The notes beneath the pieces are model-generated. The model was not told the origin of the DNA and searched no databases. It was given only the letters and a program-made list of their open reading frames with translations. From Spirodela intermedia (lineage: Eukaryota > Streptophyta > Magnoliopsida > Alismatales > Araceae), in contig LR746267.1 in the NCBI GenBank assembly GCA_902729315.2, positions 5,457,386-5,521,385 on the forward strand: a stretch of DNA of 64,000 nt, in the 5' to 3' direction. Positions 54,001 through 64,000 of this stretch are shown here, piece after piece; position 1 is the first letter of the stretch; each line of letters begins with the position of its first letter. Position numbers and translations under genes: made by a program.

Positions 54001-55530
54001 CCGCGGTATGATACGAAGACCCGCAATCGAATTCAAGATCAGCATTGATGCAGTTAACGAAAATCATGATTGGTATTTGTGAGATACGACGATTCGGTCT
54101 CGAATTAAAGGCATTAATTACTGCACAAAGAAGAGGCCGACTGACCGCAGCCCTAGGCCGTCAAAGTCTCACATGCGATTTCTTTGAGTGGTCGTTAGTG
54201 AAAAGGAAGAAACGGGCGTGAGATAAACGAACGTGTTAGCCCATGCAGCGTAAGATATTTCAGGATTGAGTTCGTGACTCCAGGGTGTGACCTCGAGTTT
54301 CGTCAAACAACCCAATCGCAACGCTGCCGCAGCAATTGCGACTCCAGGGTTCGTGCTTTGTCATGGACCATGGTCTGCGTAGCGACGGTCATTTAACTGG
54401 GTTAGAAATGAATGCACGTCGGACATGTTCAACGGTCTCTCTGCCGTCGAAAAGTCTGACTAGGGTTCTTTCTCAGAGGTTCCGCCAACGGCCTTCCCGC
54501 ATTCTGACCATCCGAGTGGAAGATAGTCGTCGACAGATATTTTGACGAGTTCAGGGGCAGACTTGCCAACGCCGGCTTACTATTTCACGATTCAGCCGCC
54601 GCCCGAGAGCTTCTCAGGGAACATGAACAGTGCTTTCCGACCGCCAAAGCGTGGAAATTATAGACCGTCAGGCTTCATCTTCGCGCCCTGGAGGTTCGTG
54701 AAGAAGCTCCCAGCTACCTGTTGGAAAATCGCCCTACGCTAAGTCATTTAATATTTTTGTAATTAGACCTTTTCCTTTTGTCTTATTGGGTCAAAAGGTG
54801 ACGGCTGTTTAGTCTTTAGTGGGTCAAAAGGGTGCGACCAAGGGCATTTATATAGCAGACGAATATTCTGTCTCTCTTCCCCGCCGTGTGTTTTGTGACG
54901 GTTCGTATTCAAGGGTTGTCCCTGGCACTGGAGCGCATTCATATACCACCCGCGTTTTGACTTGACTGTCGTCGGCGGGGTGGCGGACGACGGTGGGGCA
55001 CGGCGCATCCATGCCGAGAACTCACCAGCTGGTTCGTTCACTCGAGACCCAACTAACCCCTGTTCCTTCAGAGCCGGTCAACAGCAACAGGACGATTGCC
55101 AATTAAAGGCGCTGAATTTGGTTACTAGATCAACTAGTAGAGTTGTCACATCAATGATCTGTCCTGACCGTAAATAAAATAGTGAATAATGTCGCAAAAT
55201 GTCTGGAGGGATACTTTTATTGCGTATGTTACCGTCTTGTTATGAAGGCAACTCTATCACGTTGTTCACATTGAAATTATGACTCCCAAGAAAATATCTG
55301 ATACGAATGAGGAGAGCCTTTGGTTGAAGACCCGGGGTTGTGTCCATCCCGGCGTTCACCTGATGCAATTTACGTTAGAAAACGACATATTTGAGGAGCG
55401 GCCAGCCGAGATTTTCGCCAAAATTCCATGTTATCTACGATAGAAAATTTCAGAGACAGAAGAGCCTTCGACAGCGTACAGGAAACCACAGAAGGGTAAC
55501 TATGGGCCGTTAACTAGGCACGCAATCGGG
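53720..55530 (+). repeat. P450-containing duplicated block, copy 2
   Basis: Counterpart of 37.93-39.75 kb, same orientation, with matching upstream and downstream landmarks. It carries a much more reduced P450 relic and lies about 15.8 kb from copy 1. Confidence 0.85.
54590..55075 (+). pseudogene. CYP93-like cytochrome P450 pseudogene 2 (two scraps)
   Basis: The first scrap (54590-54720) matches the exon 1 region A-A-A-R-E-L-L-R-E-H-E through the F-A-P and K-K-L positions, with several internal deletions. The second (about 54905-55075) matches the end of exon 2: GLSLAL after the heme Cys, the G-G-V-D region and the final L-V-C/R-L-P-x-L region, out of frame in places. The sequence between (54720-54905) is foreign. 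The heme-binding Cys segment, I-helix and ExxR are gone. This copy once had exon 2, which pseudogene 1 lacks. Confidence 0.85.
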
Positions 55531-56040
55531 CATTTGTTATGCTGCTATCTAGCAAAGGCACGCAATCGAGCTTCGTTTATTCTCTCCGCCGCGTTTTGGC
55601 ACCCTCGTTCTGCAGGCTCAAATTATCTGACTTTGAAGCAATTATATCCCTCCTGGGTTCAATTTGGTGGATTCTACTGTTGGACTAGTAACTGAGCTAA
55701 CTTACGACACTCGTTAGTGTTTTTAGCGACTACTAGCCTGCCTCGAGTCCTTTGTAGTAGCGTTAGCCTACGTCTGCTTTTTCGGTCCAAAACTTCCGGT
55801 TCTGACTTGTTCTCAATCTACCAGGGCCGAAGAGTTTTCTAAGCCTTTGACTTTCTCTGCAGACCCTGAGAGTTTCAAAGATACTATTATCTTTTGTTAC
55901 AAAGATCCTTTGATTCTCTTTGGTTTTCAAAGAAACTTTTTATCGGTGAGATAATAATTATCCTCTCTTCGTCCGAGGATAAGAAACTTTGGTTTTCTCC
56001 TACAAGCTCTCACCCTTTTTAGTTCGTCTTCAGTTGTTTC
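55530..56040. other. Interval without recognised gene
   Basis: Lies between the P450 block and the LTR-like repeat copy 2. No coding similarity seen. Confidence 0.5.
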
Positions 56041-56044
56041 TAAT

Positions 56045-56820
56045 GACATCAAATTTCGCGGGCGTCGGTGTTGCTGACATGTACTTGTCAGTAGCGTGGC
56101 ATTATTGCCCTGCGAATGCCGTACGCCGAAGGCAGGATAGCCTCCACGCTAATGGCCGTTTTATCTACAGTTCCCTATGCTTTCTCGTCTAAGAACTGTG
56201 TTGTTATTCGATTGGTAAAACTGTTGGTCGTTTCCTATTTTCAGCGAACGGCCAGGGAGAAAAAAAATCGGTGGAAGTTCCAACGACCTACCATCCTTTC
56301 TCACTCTCTCTCCTCTTCCTCTAGTTAAAAGGGAGTGACGTAGCAGAAACGTGGAGTGTATAGTAGTGACAGGTGGTGAGAAAGTTGGAGAAGGCGTGGT
56401 GAGAGAATAAGAAAAAATCTCTCTCTCTCTCTCGCTCGCCTGTATTTAAGGGAAAAAATGTAGAGTTTTTGGAAAGTCTTCAAGTGACTATTTTTTAGTG
56501 AGTGAGTCTCATGAAGAACGAAAAGGATCATTTTGAGCACACCACCTTAAACATTTACCATCAAGACGAAGAAAAAGATTCAACCATCATCTAAGATTCT
56601 CCTTCCATTTGTTATTCCATCTAAAAAAAATCTGTAGCTCTCTCCATGGATCTAGAAGGATTTTCCCCAACCATGTTAGTCCTAGTTGATCACTTCTTAG
56701 TGCTCTTTTATTGTCTACACTCCCGTTATCTTGACATTTTTTCCTTGATACATGTACACATCCATGCATAGTAGGTAACATATTTTGCAATTCATCTTGT
56801 TCCGCAGGAATTTGTATCCT
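56045..56820 (+). repeat. LTR- or promoter-like direct repeat, copy 2
   Basis: Partner of 51118-51880. It keeps many CpG sites that are TG or CA in copy 1. The open frames inside are not protein-like. Confidence 0.6.
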
Positions 56821-56829
56821 TTTGTTTTT

Positions 56830-57616
56830 ATAACATACTATTTGACTGAACCTTGTGCTACCACATAAGGTCTAGTATTTTAATGATGTGAACTGCAAAA
56901 ATATGAGGTTGCAGAATTTGACTAAAAAAACTTCAATTTATGGCAAAAGAGAGTGAAGGTAATTATTTTATAATGAAGACTTCAAAAAGCTACCTATGAA
57001 AATAAAAAAGAGGAAAAATTAAATCATGATGACTATGTGGAGTTAGATTTGAAGGTAAGTAAAATTTGGTTATATATAGTTAATGAGGTAATCTATAGCA
57101 TTTTCAAGGTAGAGATTAATTTGAGGATGAAATAAAATCCATGTGGTATAAGAAACCGAAATCTAAGATGCAATCATCTTTAGATTGAGAGACTATGGTT
57201 GACACTCTCTTCTTCGAGTATTTCATACCTTTAGTTTGATACTTTCTTTTTCATTTTAAATAATAAGCTTAAAAATATCCTTATTATGTCCATAATTGCA
57301 TAATTTATTTGTGGTTTTAAATTTGGATCTAATCTCTCCTTTATTTCTCTGAGTTTTTTTCTCCTTAAGTCGACTTCTAGTAGTGAGACTCTTTGATTGT
57401 TGTCCTCAACTTTCATTAGTCATATCTTTTCCCATTAACTATTTCATAAATAAAGAATATTTAACATCTTCAATGGATATAAAACCTCTACCATATAATA
57501 AGGTTTCTCAAAATCATTTATATCACAGTGATAAAGAATGTTAAAATAAGTCTATTGGGCCCCCCATTTTGGACTTATTCTCTCCACATCCCTATTCTTC
57601 TTCCATGATTTTCACT

Positions 57617-57652
<36 letters not shown>

Positions 57653-59455
57653 CCTCTCTTTTATATAACCTCATGTACTCTTTTTCTTCAATATATGAAT
57701 TTTAGGATTTTCTCTTCCTCTCATCAACAAAGAACAAAGCAATAAAAAAGTTTGATCTTCTTCTTCCCCTTTGACACCAATAATTTCTAAATTGAATAAA
57801 AAAAATCAAGATATGATTCTATTGATAAGAATAAACACTACTTAAAAAAGAGCTTATCGATAAGTGACCTGATTGTATACAATAAACATGACTCCAAGTT
57901 GAGCATTGATTCAACCATTGATTTCTCATGAATGACCCCTTGTAAAACCTTATTTGACAAATTTAATGAATCCTAGCAAAAAAAAATCATCTTATTCTAC
58001 TTTCTCCCCTAATGACTGTGTTTGACATTTTCTCCTTCATGAGCAACATCTAATGTAGCCCTTAGTGGATCAAGAGAATTTTCATCTTGACATGCCACAC
58101 TCCAATGTTGATGCTCCAGTCAAACTTCTCAGTACAAAACTTTGTAGATGTCTTTTTCTCTTCAAAACACCAAAGAAAGACCCCCAATCATACCCTGATG
58201 TTATTTTGTTGGGTTAATGGACCTTAATATGATCGCTTGGTTTTGCAATGGAAGAAAGAGCACAATATGACAATAACCACAAAGTAATAAATGATATTGA
58301 GTTGGAAGAAGGCAGCATGGATTTAATGTGATATGAAGAGGTTAAGACACCCTCTTACAGCCACTAAAAGTAATAGAATAATATCCCCTGAAATGAAGAA
58401 CAAAGTATTGTAGTAAATAGCTTAAATGAAACTCTAACTTGCACACAGGAAGGTGAAGAAACTCCGGAACCCTGATTTCAGCCACTAGAGAGGAAAGGAG
58501 TTTTCATTTTTTGATTTTTCTCTCTTTTCTTCTTCTTCCCAAAGTTCCCTATATACCTACTTTATAAAGGGGCAGGACTGGTTTAGTACCCGAAAACATC
58601 TCCGAAATAAGGCTAAAAGGGAGAGAAGTCCGGACGGGCCTCCCCCAATGGATTAACCAAGTCGCACTTACAAAAGATTGTCTCCGCAATTCTTTTGAGA
58701 ACCAGAGCCCTTCTTGGGCAAGAAACTTTCTTGGTAAGAGTGACATGAGGTACAAAATACTCAGCATATATGTCTGGTCAATAATGTGTAAGTTACCAGA
58801 TCATGTGTACTGAAAGATCATTAAAAGACTTGCGAATAAAAAGACAGAAACATAATCACTCTGGTGAGAAAAATATGGCATAATTCTCATCATCAGGATA
58901 AGCATCCAGTGTGCAGCAAGGCCCTCTTGCTGTACCAATAGGTTTCACTATGTAGACGACAGTAAAATATGGACGATCAATTATGTGTAACTGGATCCCT
59001 TGCAGAAATTGAGCATGACGACCTCAGCTAGTTCCTATTTCATTGAAAGCGGAACATGGGAAGCCTGCACCAAGTTTCACTTTGATAACTTGCTGCAGGC
59101 TTTCCGTAAGGTCCAAGGCTTTCAAGGAATAACTGAAACATAGATATCCTCGTGGACCAGATTATTTCAAGCATGCCAACCATTTGTTAATTTAATACCT
59201 TTTGTTAACATTTTCCTTCTGCGCAAGGAGCCGTGCCCCGAATTGCGCTATGCTTCCCTTTTTTCACCGGTCCTCTTGAGTCAGCGACGTCCTTCTTTCT
59301 CTCTGGTTGTTGATGACGGAGTGTAGAGTCTGCACGTTGCTGTTTCTATAGGCCTACTGGTCGACCACTGTTTAAGTTGCCCTTCTGTTTTACAAGGCGG
59401 CGTTGAGGAACCGGACGCATGTGGAGTATCCCGTCTCCTCCCGCCGTCGACCGCC
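56830..59455. other. Intergenic DNA upstream of the P450, no gene seen
   Basis: AT-rich to 58.2 kb with a (CT)n run at 57619-57650, then mixed composition. The - frame at 58767-58549 and other short frames have no family I recognise. Some of it is probably transposon debris. Confidence 0.5.
57619..57650. repeat. (CT)n microsatellite
   Basis: About 14 CT units. Confidence 0.95.
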
Positions 59456-59460
59456 GGACG

Positions 59461-59516
59461 CTCTCTCTCTCTCTCTAGCTATCTATCTATGTATCTATGT
59501 ATCTATCTATCTATCT
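59461..59516. repeat. (CT)n-(ATCT)n compound microsatellite
   Basis: Eight CT units followed by ATCT/ATGT tetranucleotide units, about 290 bases upstream of the P450 start codon and probably within its promoter. Confidence 0.95.
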
Positions 59517-59721
59517 TTTCACCTCTGTGAATCACACTAGCTCGGAGAAGTCTGCCGCCGGTTGTTTACACAGACAAATTTGGGTACGCCTCTCAGTCCG
59601 GAGAAGGGAGAAAGCTCTATCTTTTTCATACGTTTTGAAAATCCAGCGAGGCGGCGGTTTTGCGTCAACACGATACGCCGCCGGTCATTTTCCCCGGAGA
59701 AAACTTTGCATGGCGAGGCTC

Positions 59722-59728
59722 CATAAAT
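59722..59728 (+). promoter_or_regulatory. TATA-like element of the intact P450
   Basis: CATAAAT, 86 bases before the ATG, in the position where pseudogene 1 has TATAAAT. A short upstream frame (ATG 59734, 11 codons, stop at 59769) follows it and may or may not be transcribed. Confidence 0.4.
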
Positions 59729-59807
59729 CACGTATGGATGCAGCAGCAAACGAAAGGCCCACGTGCTAGCACCCAATTTCGTCCGAGCTCCACCATCTTT
59801 CCCAGTA

Positions 59808-61557
59808 ATGGAGGACCTACGATCCTGGGCTGCCGTCGTACTCCTGGCCTTCTTCTCCCTCCTCTTCATCATGAAGCTCTTTGCGTACCATCAAATCAGG
59901 CCCAACCTCCCGCCCAGCCCCATGGCGTTTCCGGTCCTCGGGCATCTTCACTTACTCCGCTCCACCATCCACCAGTCCCTCTACAGGCTCTCCACAGGCC
60001 TCGGTCCCCTGTTCCATATCCGGCTGGGTTCCGTCCCGTTGCTCGTGGCCTCCGACGCAGCCACAGCCAGAGAGTTTCTCAGGGACCACGAACTCTTCTT
60101 TTCCGACCGGCAAAGCTCCAAAGCTATCTCTCACCTGACCTACGGGGGCCGTAGCTTCCTCTTCGCGCCCTACGGCGACTACTGGAGGTTCATGAAGAAG
60201 CTATGCCTGTCCGAATTGCTGGGTGGTCGGATGTTGGAGCAGCTACAAGGGGTCAGGCGAGACGAGATAGGAACGTTGTTGGAGATGCTGCAACAGAAGG
60301 CAGAGAGGGGAGAGAAGATGGATGTCGGGGCGGCGCTCACGAGGCTTACTAACAACGTCATCTGCGGGATGACTATGGGAAGGAGGTGCTCCGGAACGGA
60401 CGGCGAGGCCCAGCAAGTGAAGAGAATGGTGGAGGAGACGGTGGCGCTCATAGGCACCCCCAACGTGGCGGACTACGTGGGAATCTGTAACAAGCTCGAC
60501 TTGCAACATCTCAAATCAAGGTACGAAGACGTACATCGCAGGTTTGACGGTTTGATGGAGCGAATCCTCAAGGAGGAGGACGCCCTGAGGACAAAGAAGT
60601 CCGGCAAGACGGGGGCCGACGGCGTTTTCCGGGGTCTCCTTCGCGTACTACTCGACATATCTGAAGACGAGGGTGCGGAGATGAGGCTGTCGAGAGAGAA
60701 CATCAAGAGCTTCATTCACGTAACTGCGATCCACCCTCACCATCTTCGTCCGCTTTCCATCGACATTTTACGGTCCTCCGTGCACCTGGGTTTCACGTTC
60801 CATTTTCTTTGGCTTTGAGGAGCAAAGTGGATTAGTGCGCCACTAAGGCCGTTTTTAGATAAACTGAAGTAGTAGTTACTCCCTCTCTGAACAGGATCTA
60901 TTCATGGCCGGCACGGACACGACGTCCGTCACAATGGAATGGGCCTTGGCGGAGCTGATAAACAACCCGGCCATCCTACAGGACGCAAGGCGAGAGATCG
61001 ACTCGGTGGTCGGTGGATCCAGGTTGGTGGAAGAGTCCGATATTCAAAACCTGCCCTTTCTCCAGGCGATCGTCAAAGAGACGCTCAGGCTCCACCCCGC
61101 CGTTCCAATCCTCCCTCGCCAATCAAATGCGCCATGCAAGTTCAGGGGATACAACATCCCGGCGGACACGGGGATCGCGATCAATGTTTGGGCGATCGGG
61201 AGAGACCCGAACCAGTGGGAGAACCCGCTGGAGTTCAGGCCGGAAAGGTTCACGGCCAAAGGGCAGAGTTTCGGTATTGACGTCAGAGGCCAGCACTACC
61301 ACTTCTTACCTTTTGGCAGCGGCAGGAGGAGGTGCCCTGGTTTATCCCTGGCACTGCAGCTGATTCACACAACCCTGGCGAACGTGATACACTGCTTCGA
61401 CCTGAGTGTCGAGGGCGGGGTGGTGGATATGACGGAGGGGTATGGGGCGACCTTATCTAGGGCTCACCCGCTGGTTTGTACACCCAAGGCCCGGCTAACT
61501 CCCGTCCTTTCAACACTGGCCATCAGCACCAGCACCCCGGACGAGGCTTCCTTTTAG
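59808..61557 (+). CDS. Cytochrome P450, CYP93-like, intact, 2 exons
   Basis: A-type plant monooxygenase, ER-anchored, taking electrons from NADPH-P450 reductase. CYP93 members include flavone synthase II, isoflavone synthase and triterpene or pterocarpan hydroxylases; the substrate here is unknown. Exons 59808-60719 and 60895-61557, phase 0 intron just before the I-helix, the usual A-type position; 524 residues, normal length. Seen: membrane anchor about 8-27; proline hinge PNLPPSP 32-38; C-helix [13 protein letters not shown]-helix AGTDTT 309-314; ETLR (ExxR) 366-369; PERF 420-423; heme loop [10 protein letters not shown] 444-453 with Cys451. [26 protein letters not shown] and [14 protein letters not shown] are typical of CYP93. 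The start was chosen because [13 protein letters not shown] aligns with pseudogene 1. Gypsy sequence begins about 340 bases past the stop. Confidence 0.93.
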
Positions 61558-61897
61558 TGTGATCATTACTAAGCGTTGAATCGGGATATACGGTCAATAA
61601 CTACCAGTTGTCGTCTCAAGAATTCGTCCAAAGTCGAGAATAATGCCCTTGTAACGTATGATGGGTTATACTTATTGCCTCTTGTAACGTGTGATCTTCT
61701 TTTTCTGAAAGCACCTAGACAACATTGTAGGATTGAATTGTCACTTTGAAGTATCGGTTCACATGTGGACGTCCAGAGTTTGTGGATTATCTTCAAGGGT
61801 GATGTTGTTACTTTTGTTATTTATGTTTACATACCAAGATCATCGCTTGAATAAGGAAAAAACAGCTTGCATCGTAATCTAGTAAAAGATCTCCTCA

Positions 61898-64000
61898 TTA
61901 ATGCATTATGGATCTCCTCATATACCTAACATAGAAATATATAAATTAATCTAGGAATGAGATAAAATTCTATAGCCACTAAAAGATCGTCTCCAAAAGG
62001 CTCTAGTCTATATGAAACATCACATAGATCAATATTGTGGGGATGTCACTTTCAGATAATTCGAGTAATTATCATAATAAAGGGGCGAGAACATTAGTGT
62101 TTAAAACCTAAAGAATACAGGAATATGATGAGTACACATTCAATACTCTACTTATGCTTTTTCACATGATGGTTATGAATTGTATTATTTTTCTATTTTC
62201 TATAAGGATGAGAGCATTAAGATAAATGAGAGGAGAAATATATGATTGATAGTTTTTGGAGGGCAGATGATTAATGAATAATCATGATGCTTGAGCATGA
62301 GCATATATTTATTCCTTGTTTCATCATCGATGATAGAAGAATTAGTGAACATAAAAAGACAAAACTATAAAATTGACTTATTATTGTTGCAGATTGAGAG
62401 GGGCATAAGGGGCATGCCTACATTAGGGCACATGATCCCAAAAAAGGGACCTGCCACCAACTTACCCTCTCATTCGTGATCACCTCTTCCTCTTTCCATA
62501 TTTGGTGTGGTTCTCTCCTACTGTGGAACTAACCTCCTCTCACCTTCTCCCTCGGCACTGCCTGCACACCATAGGCAGGCCAGCTCTTCCATCCTTCCCC
62601 TTTTGATGGTGACAGTGCTGGGCAACGATCGTGGATCTCCTTCCTTGGTGCAGCAAGAAGAGGATCAACCAAAGAAGCCCCTATGCAAGGCTGTTGTTCT
62701 CTCCCCACATCTATTAAAACAAGAGGGAAAAGCCCCTATTGGTTGTGATTGAATTCTTAATTTTTGTTTAATACAATTCACATTTCGTCAATCAATGACC
62801 TTCCTCATTTTGGTGATTTCATCATTCAAATTATCATGAGTTCATAATTAATTAATAATATATTTTTAGCCTTAACTCATGATAAATAGACTTATATTTA
62901 TGTTAAATTATGAAAATTAGTTTTTAGGTTAATGTGAATTTGTGGCTAATTATGTGATTTTATGTCAATTTGTATAATTTTTATGATCTTATTTTTAAGA
63001 AAAATGAAAAAAAATATGATAAAAAAAAGAGGGAAGCCGTTGGCCAGTCGGGCCCACAAGCGGGTTGGAAGTGCACTCAAGTAGAGCCACAAGTAGTGAG
63101 CTTGAGCGGCTAATGACATACTGATAGGGGCGACACGTGTGCGTCGCTCCCCTTTTACGTCATTGGTGGCTAGTCAAGCATGGGGCAAAGAGTAGTCTTA
63201 CACACTTGATAGAGAGGCTTATTGATCGTAAGATGTTATGTTATTATATATACTTCTTAAAACTCGTAAAAGAATCATGTGCAACTAAACTAGTGTTATG
63301 AAGCTTTTCAAAGTTATTAACACCTAAAATAATCATTATTTATAACAACATTACACCTTGATGATGTCACTGTATAAGGATATTAAAGTACTTATTTTAC
63401 TCTCTCATGAAGGTGGGCGATGAGGGTTTGAATCCTACTAGAGCTAAAATTCATATTTTTTATTTGATTAAATCATAATTTTCTTATAGATCGTTAGTGA
63501 AGGATTAAGTCACTAGAATCACTTAATCATCAACAAAAATATCATCAATGTAATTCGTAAAATATCATTACTAAAATTGTTGAATGATTTTAGATAAAAA
63601 GATTAGGAATTTATAAAGTAAATCATCTCCGATTGATTGATGAACAAGCCATCATTGAGAAAAAGATGATCCAATGGGAGATGAGTCACCACCTCTTGGG
63701 AGCATACTAGATGTGCTGAAGAGGCTCCTCTTGCTATGTGGACCTAAAGATAAAGCTCTCTAAGACGTGCCCTACTTCCATTCAACTCATCTCCATTAGG
63801 TGACAATTGTTAGAGAGTCGCAAAATTACTATTTTTCTACTTCACCGGGTGACAGCCGTCAAAGATGATTTGATGACCCTCTTTATTGATTTTTAGACTT
63901 CTTAGGAAGATTTAGAGATTGCCCACGTCGTCTATGTCTAAGAAGAGCTTTCGAGACTATGAACATTACACGATAATCCTCATGAACATAGAATTTTGGT
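61898..64000 (+). mobile_element. Gypsy integrase end, polypurine tract and LTR-like repeat C
   Basis: Inverted copy of about 40600-42675. It starts with the same integrase C-terminal region (ATGCATTATGG at 61900, then the QKALVYMKHHID-type segment near 62000), passes AAAAAAGGGACC at 62442 and enters the LTR-like part at about 62454. The paired short frames 62291-62479 and 62507-62752 match 42282-42094 and 42066-41821 nearly residue for residue. The repeat runs off the window. Confidence 0.8.

Noticed and set aside
51132-56830. One complete LTR retrotransposon between the two direct repeats
   Set aside because: The interior holds a P450 relic and flank blocks. No gag, polymerase or PBS was seen, so the two repeats are more likely separate insertions or duplicates.
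59763-59807. Longer P450 frame beginning before 59808
   Set aside because: It starts at a GTG, not an ATG, and the extra residues do not match the anchor start seen in the paralogue.

Overview
This is a window of plant nuclear DNA. Genes carry canonical GT-AG introns plus one U12-type AT-AC intron. The proteins are plant-specific or plant-like: a NETWORKED actin-binding protein and a CYP93-type cytochrome P450. Intergenic DNA is AT-rich and full of decayed Ty1/copia and Ty3/gypsy elements, with AG/CT microsatellites throughout. NET and CYP93 families point to a flowering plant. I cannot fix the lineage from sequence alone.

Layout. 0-3.1 kb: decayed copia element on +. 3.27-4.46 kb: a 1.2 kb purine-rich (GA)n tract. 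4.8-19.9 kb: a 20-exon TruD/PUS7 tRNA pseudouridine synthase gene on +, with copia relics in introns 11 and 13. 21.2-28.6 kb: a four-exon NET1-type gene on -, convergent with PUS7, encoding a 1,897-residue coiled-coil protein with an N-terminal actin-binding domain. 30-38 kb: AT-rich intergenic DNA with a copia scrap. 37.9-39.7 kb: a duplicated block holding a broken P450. 39.9-51.1 kb: nested gypsy-type elements, mostly on -, with long LTR-like repeats in both orientations. 53.7-55.5 kb: a second copy of the P450 block, more decayed. 59.8-61.6 kb: the only intact P450, two exons, 524 residues. 61.9-64.0 kb: an inverted copy of the gypsy integrase end plus LTR seen at 40-42.7 kb.

The three real genes are unrelated in function: RNA modification, actin-membrane linkage and specialised metabolism. 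The P450 part is a small birth-and-death cluster: one intact copy and two pseudogenes sharing 5' and 3' flanks, in transposon-rich DNA. I found no CRISPR array, tRNA or rRNA gene, and no wholly new system. The most unusual items are the AT-AC intron in PUS7, a possible organelle-targeting extension of PUS7, a 116-residue triplication in the NET1 protein, templated filler DNA at the P450 pseudogene break, and the large inverted LTR repeats around the P450 copies. All exon structures are my own reading of splice sites, frame and family similarity, without alignment software.
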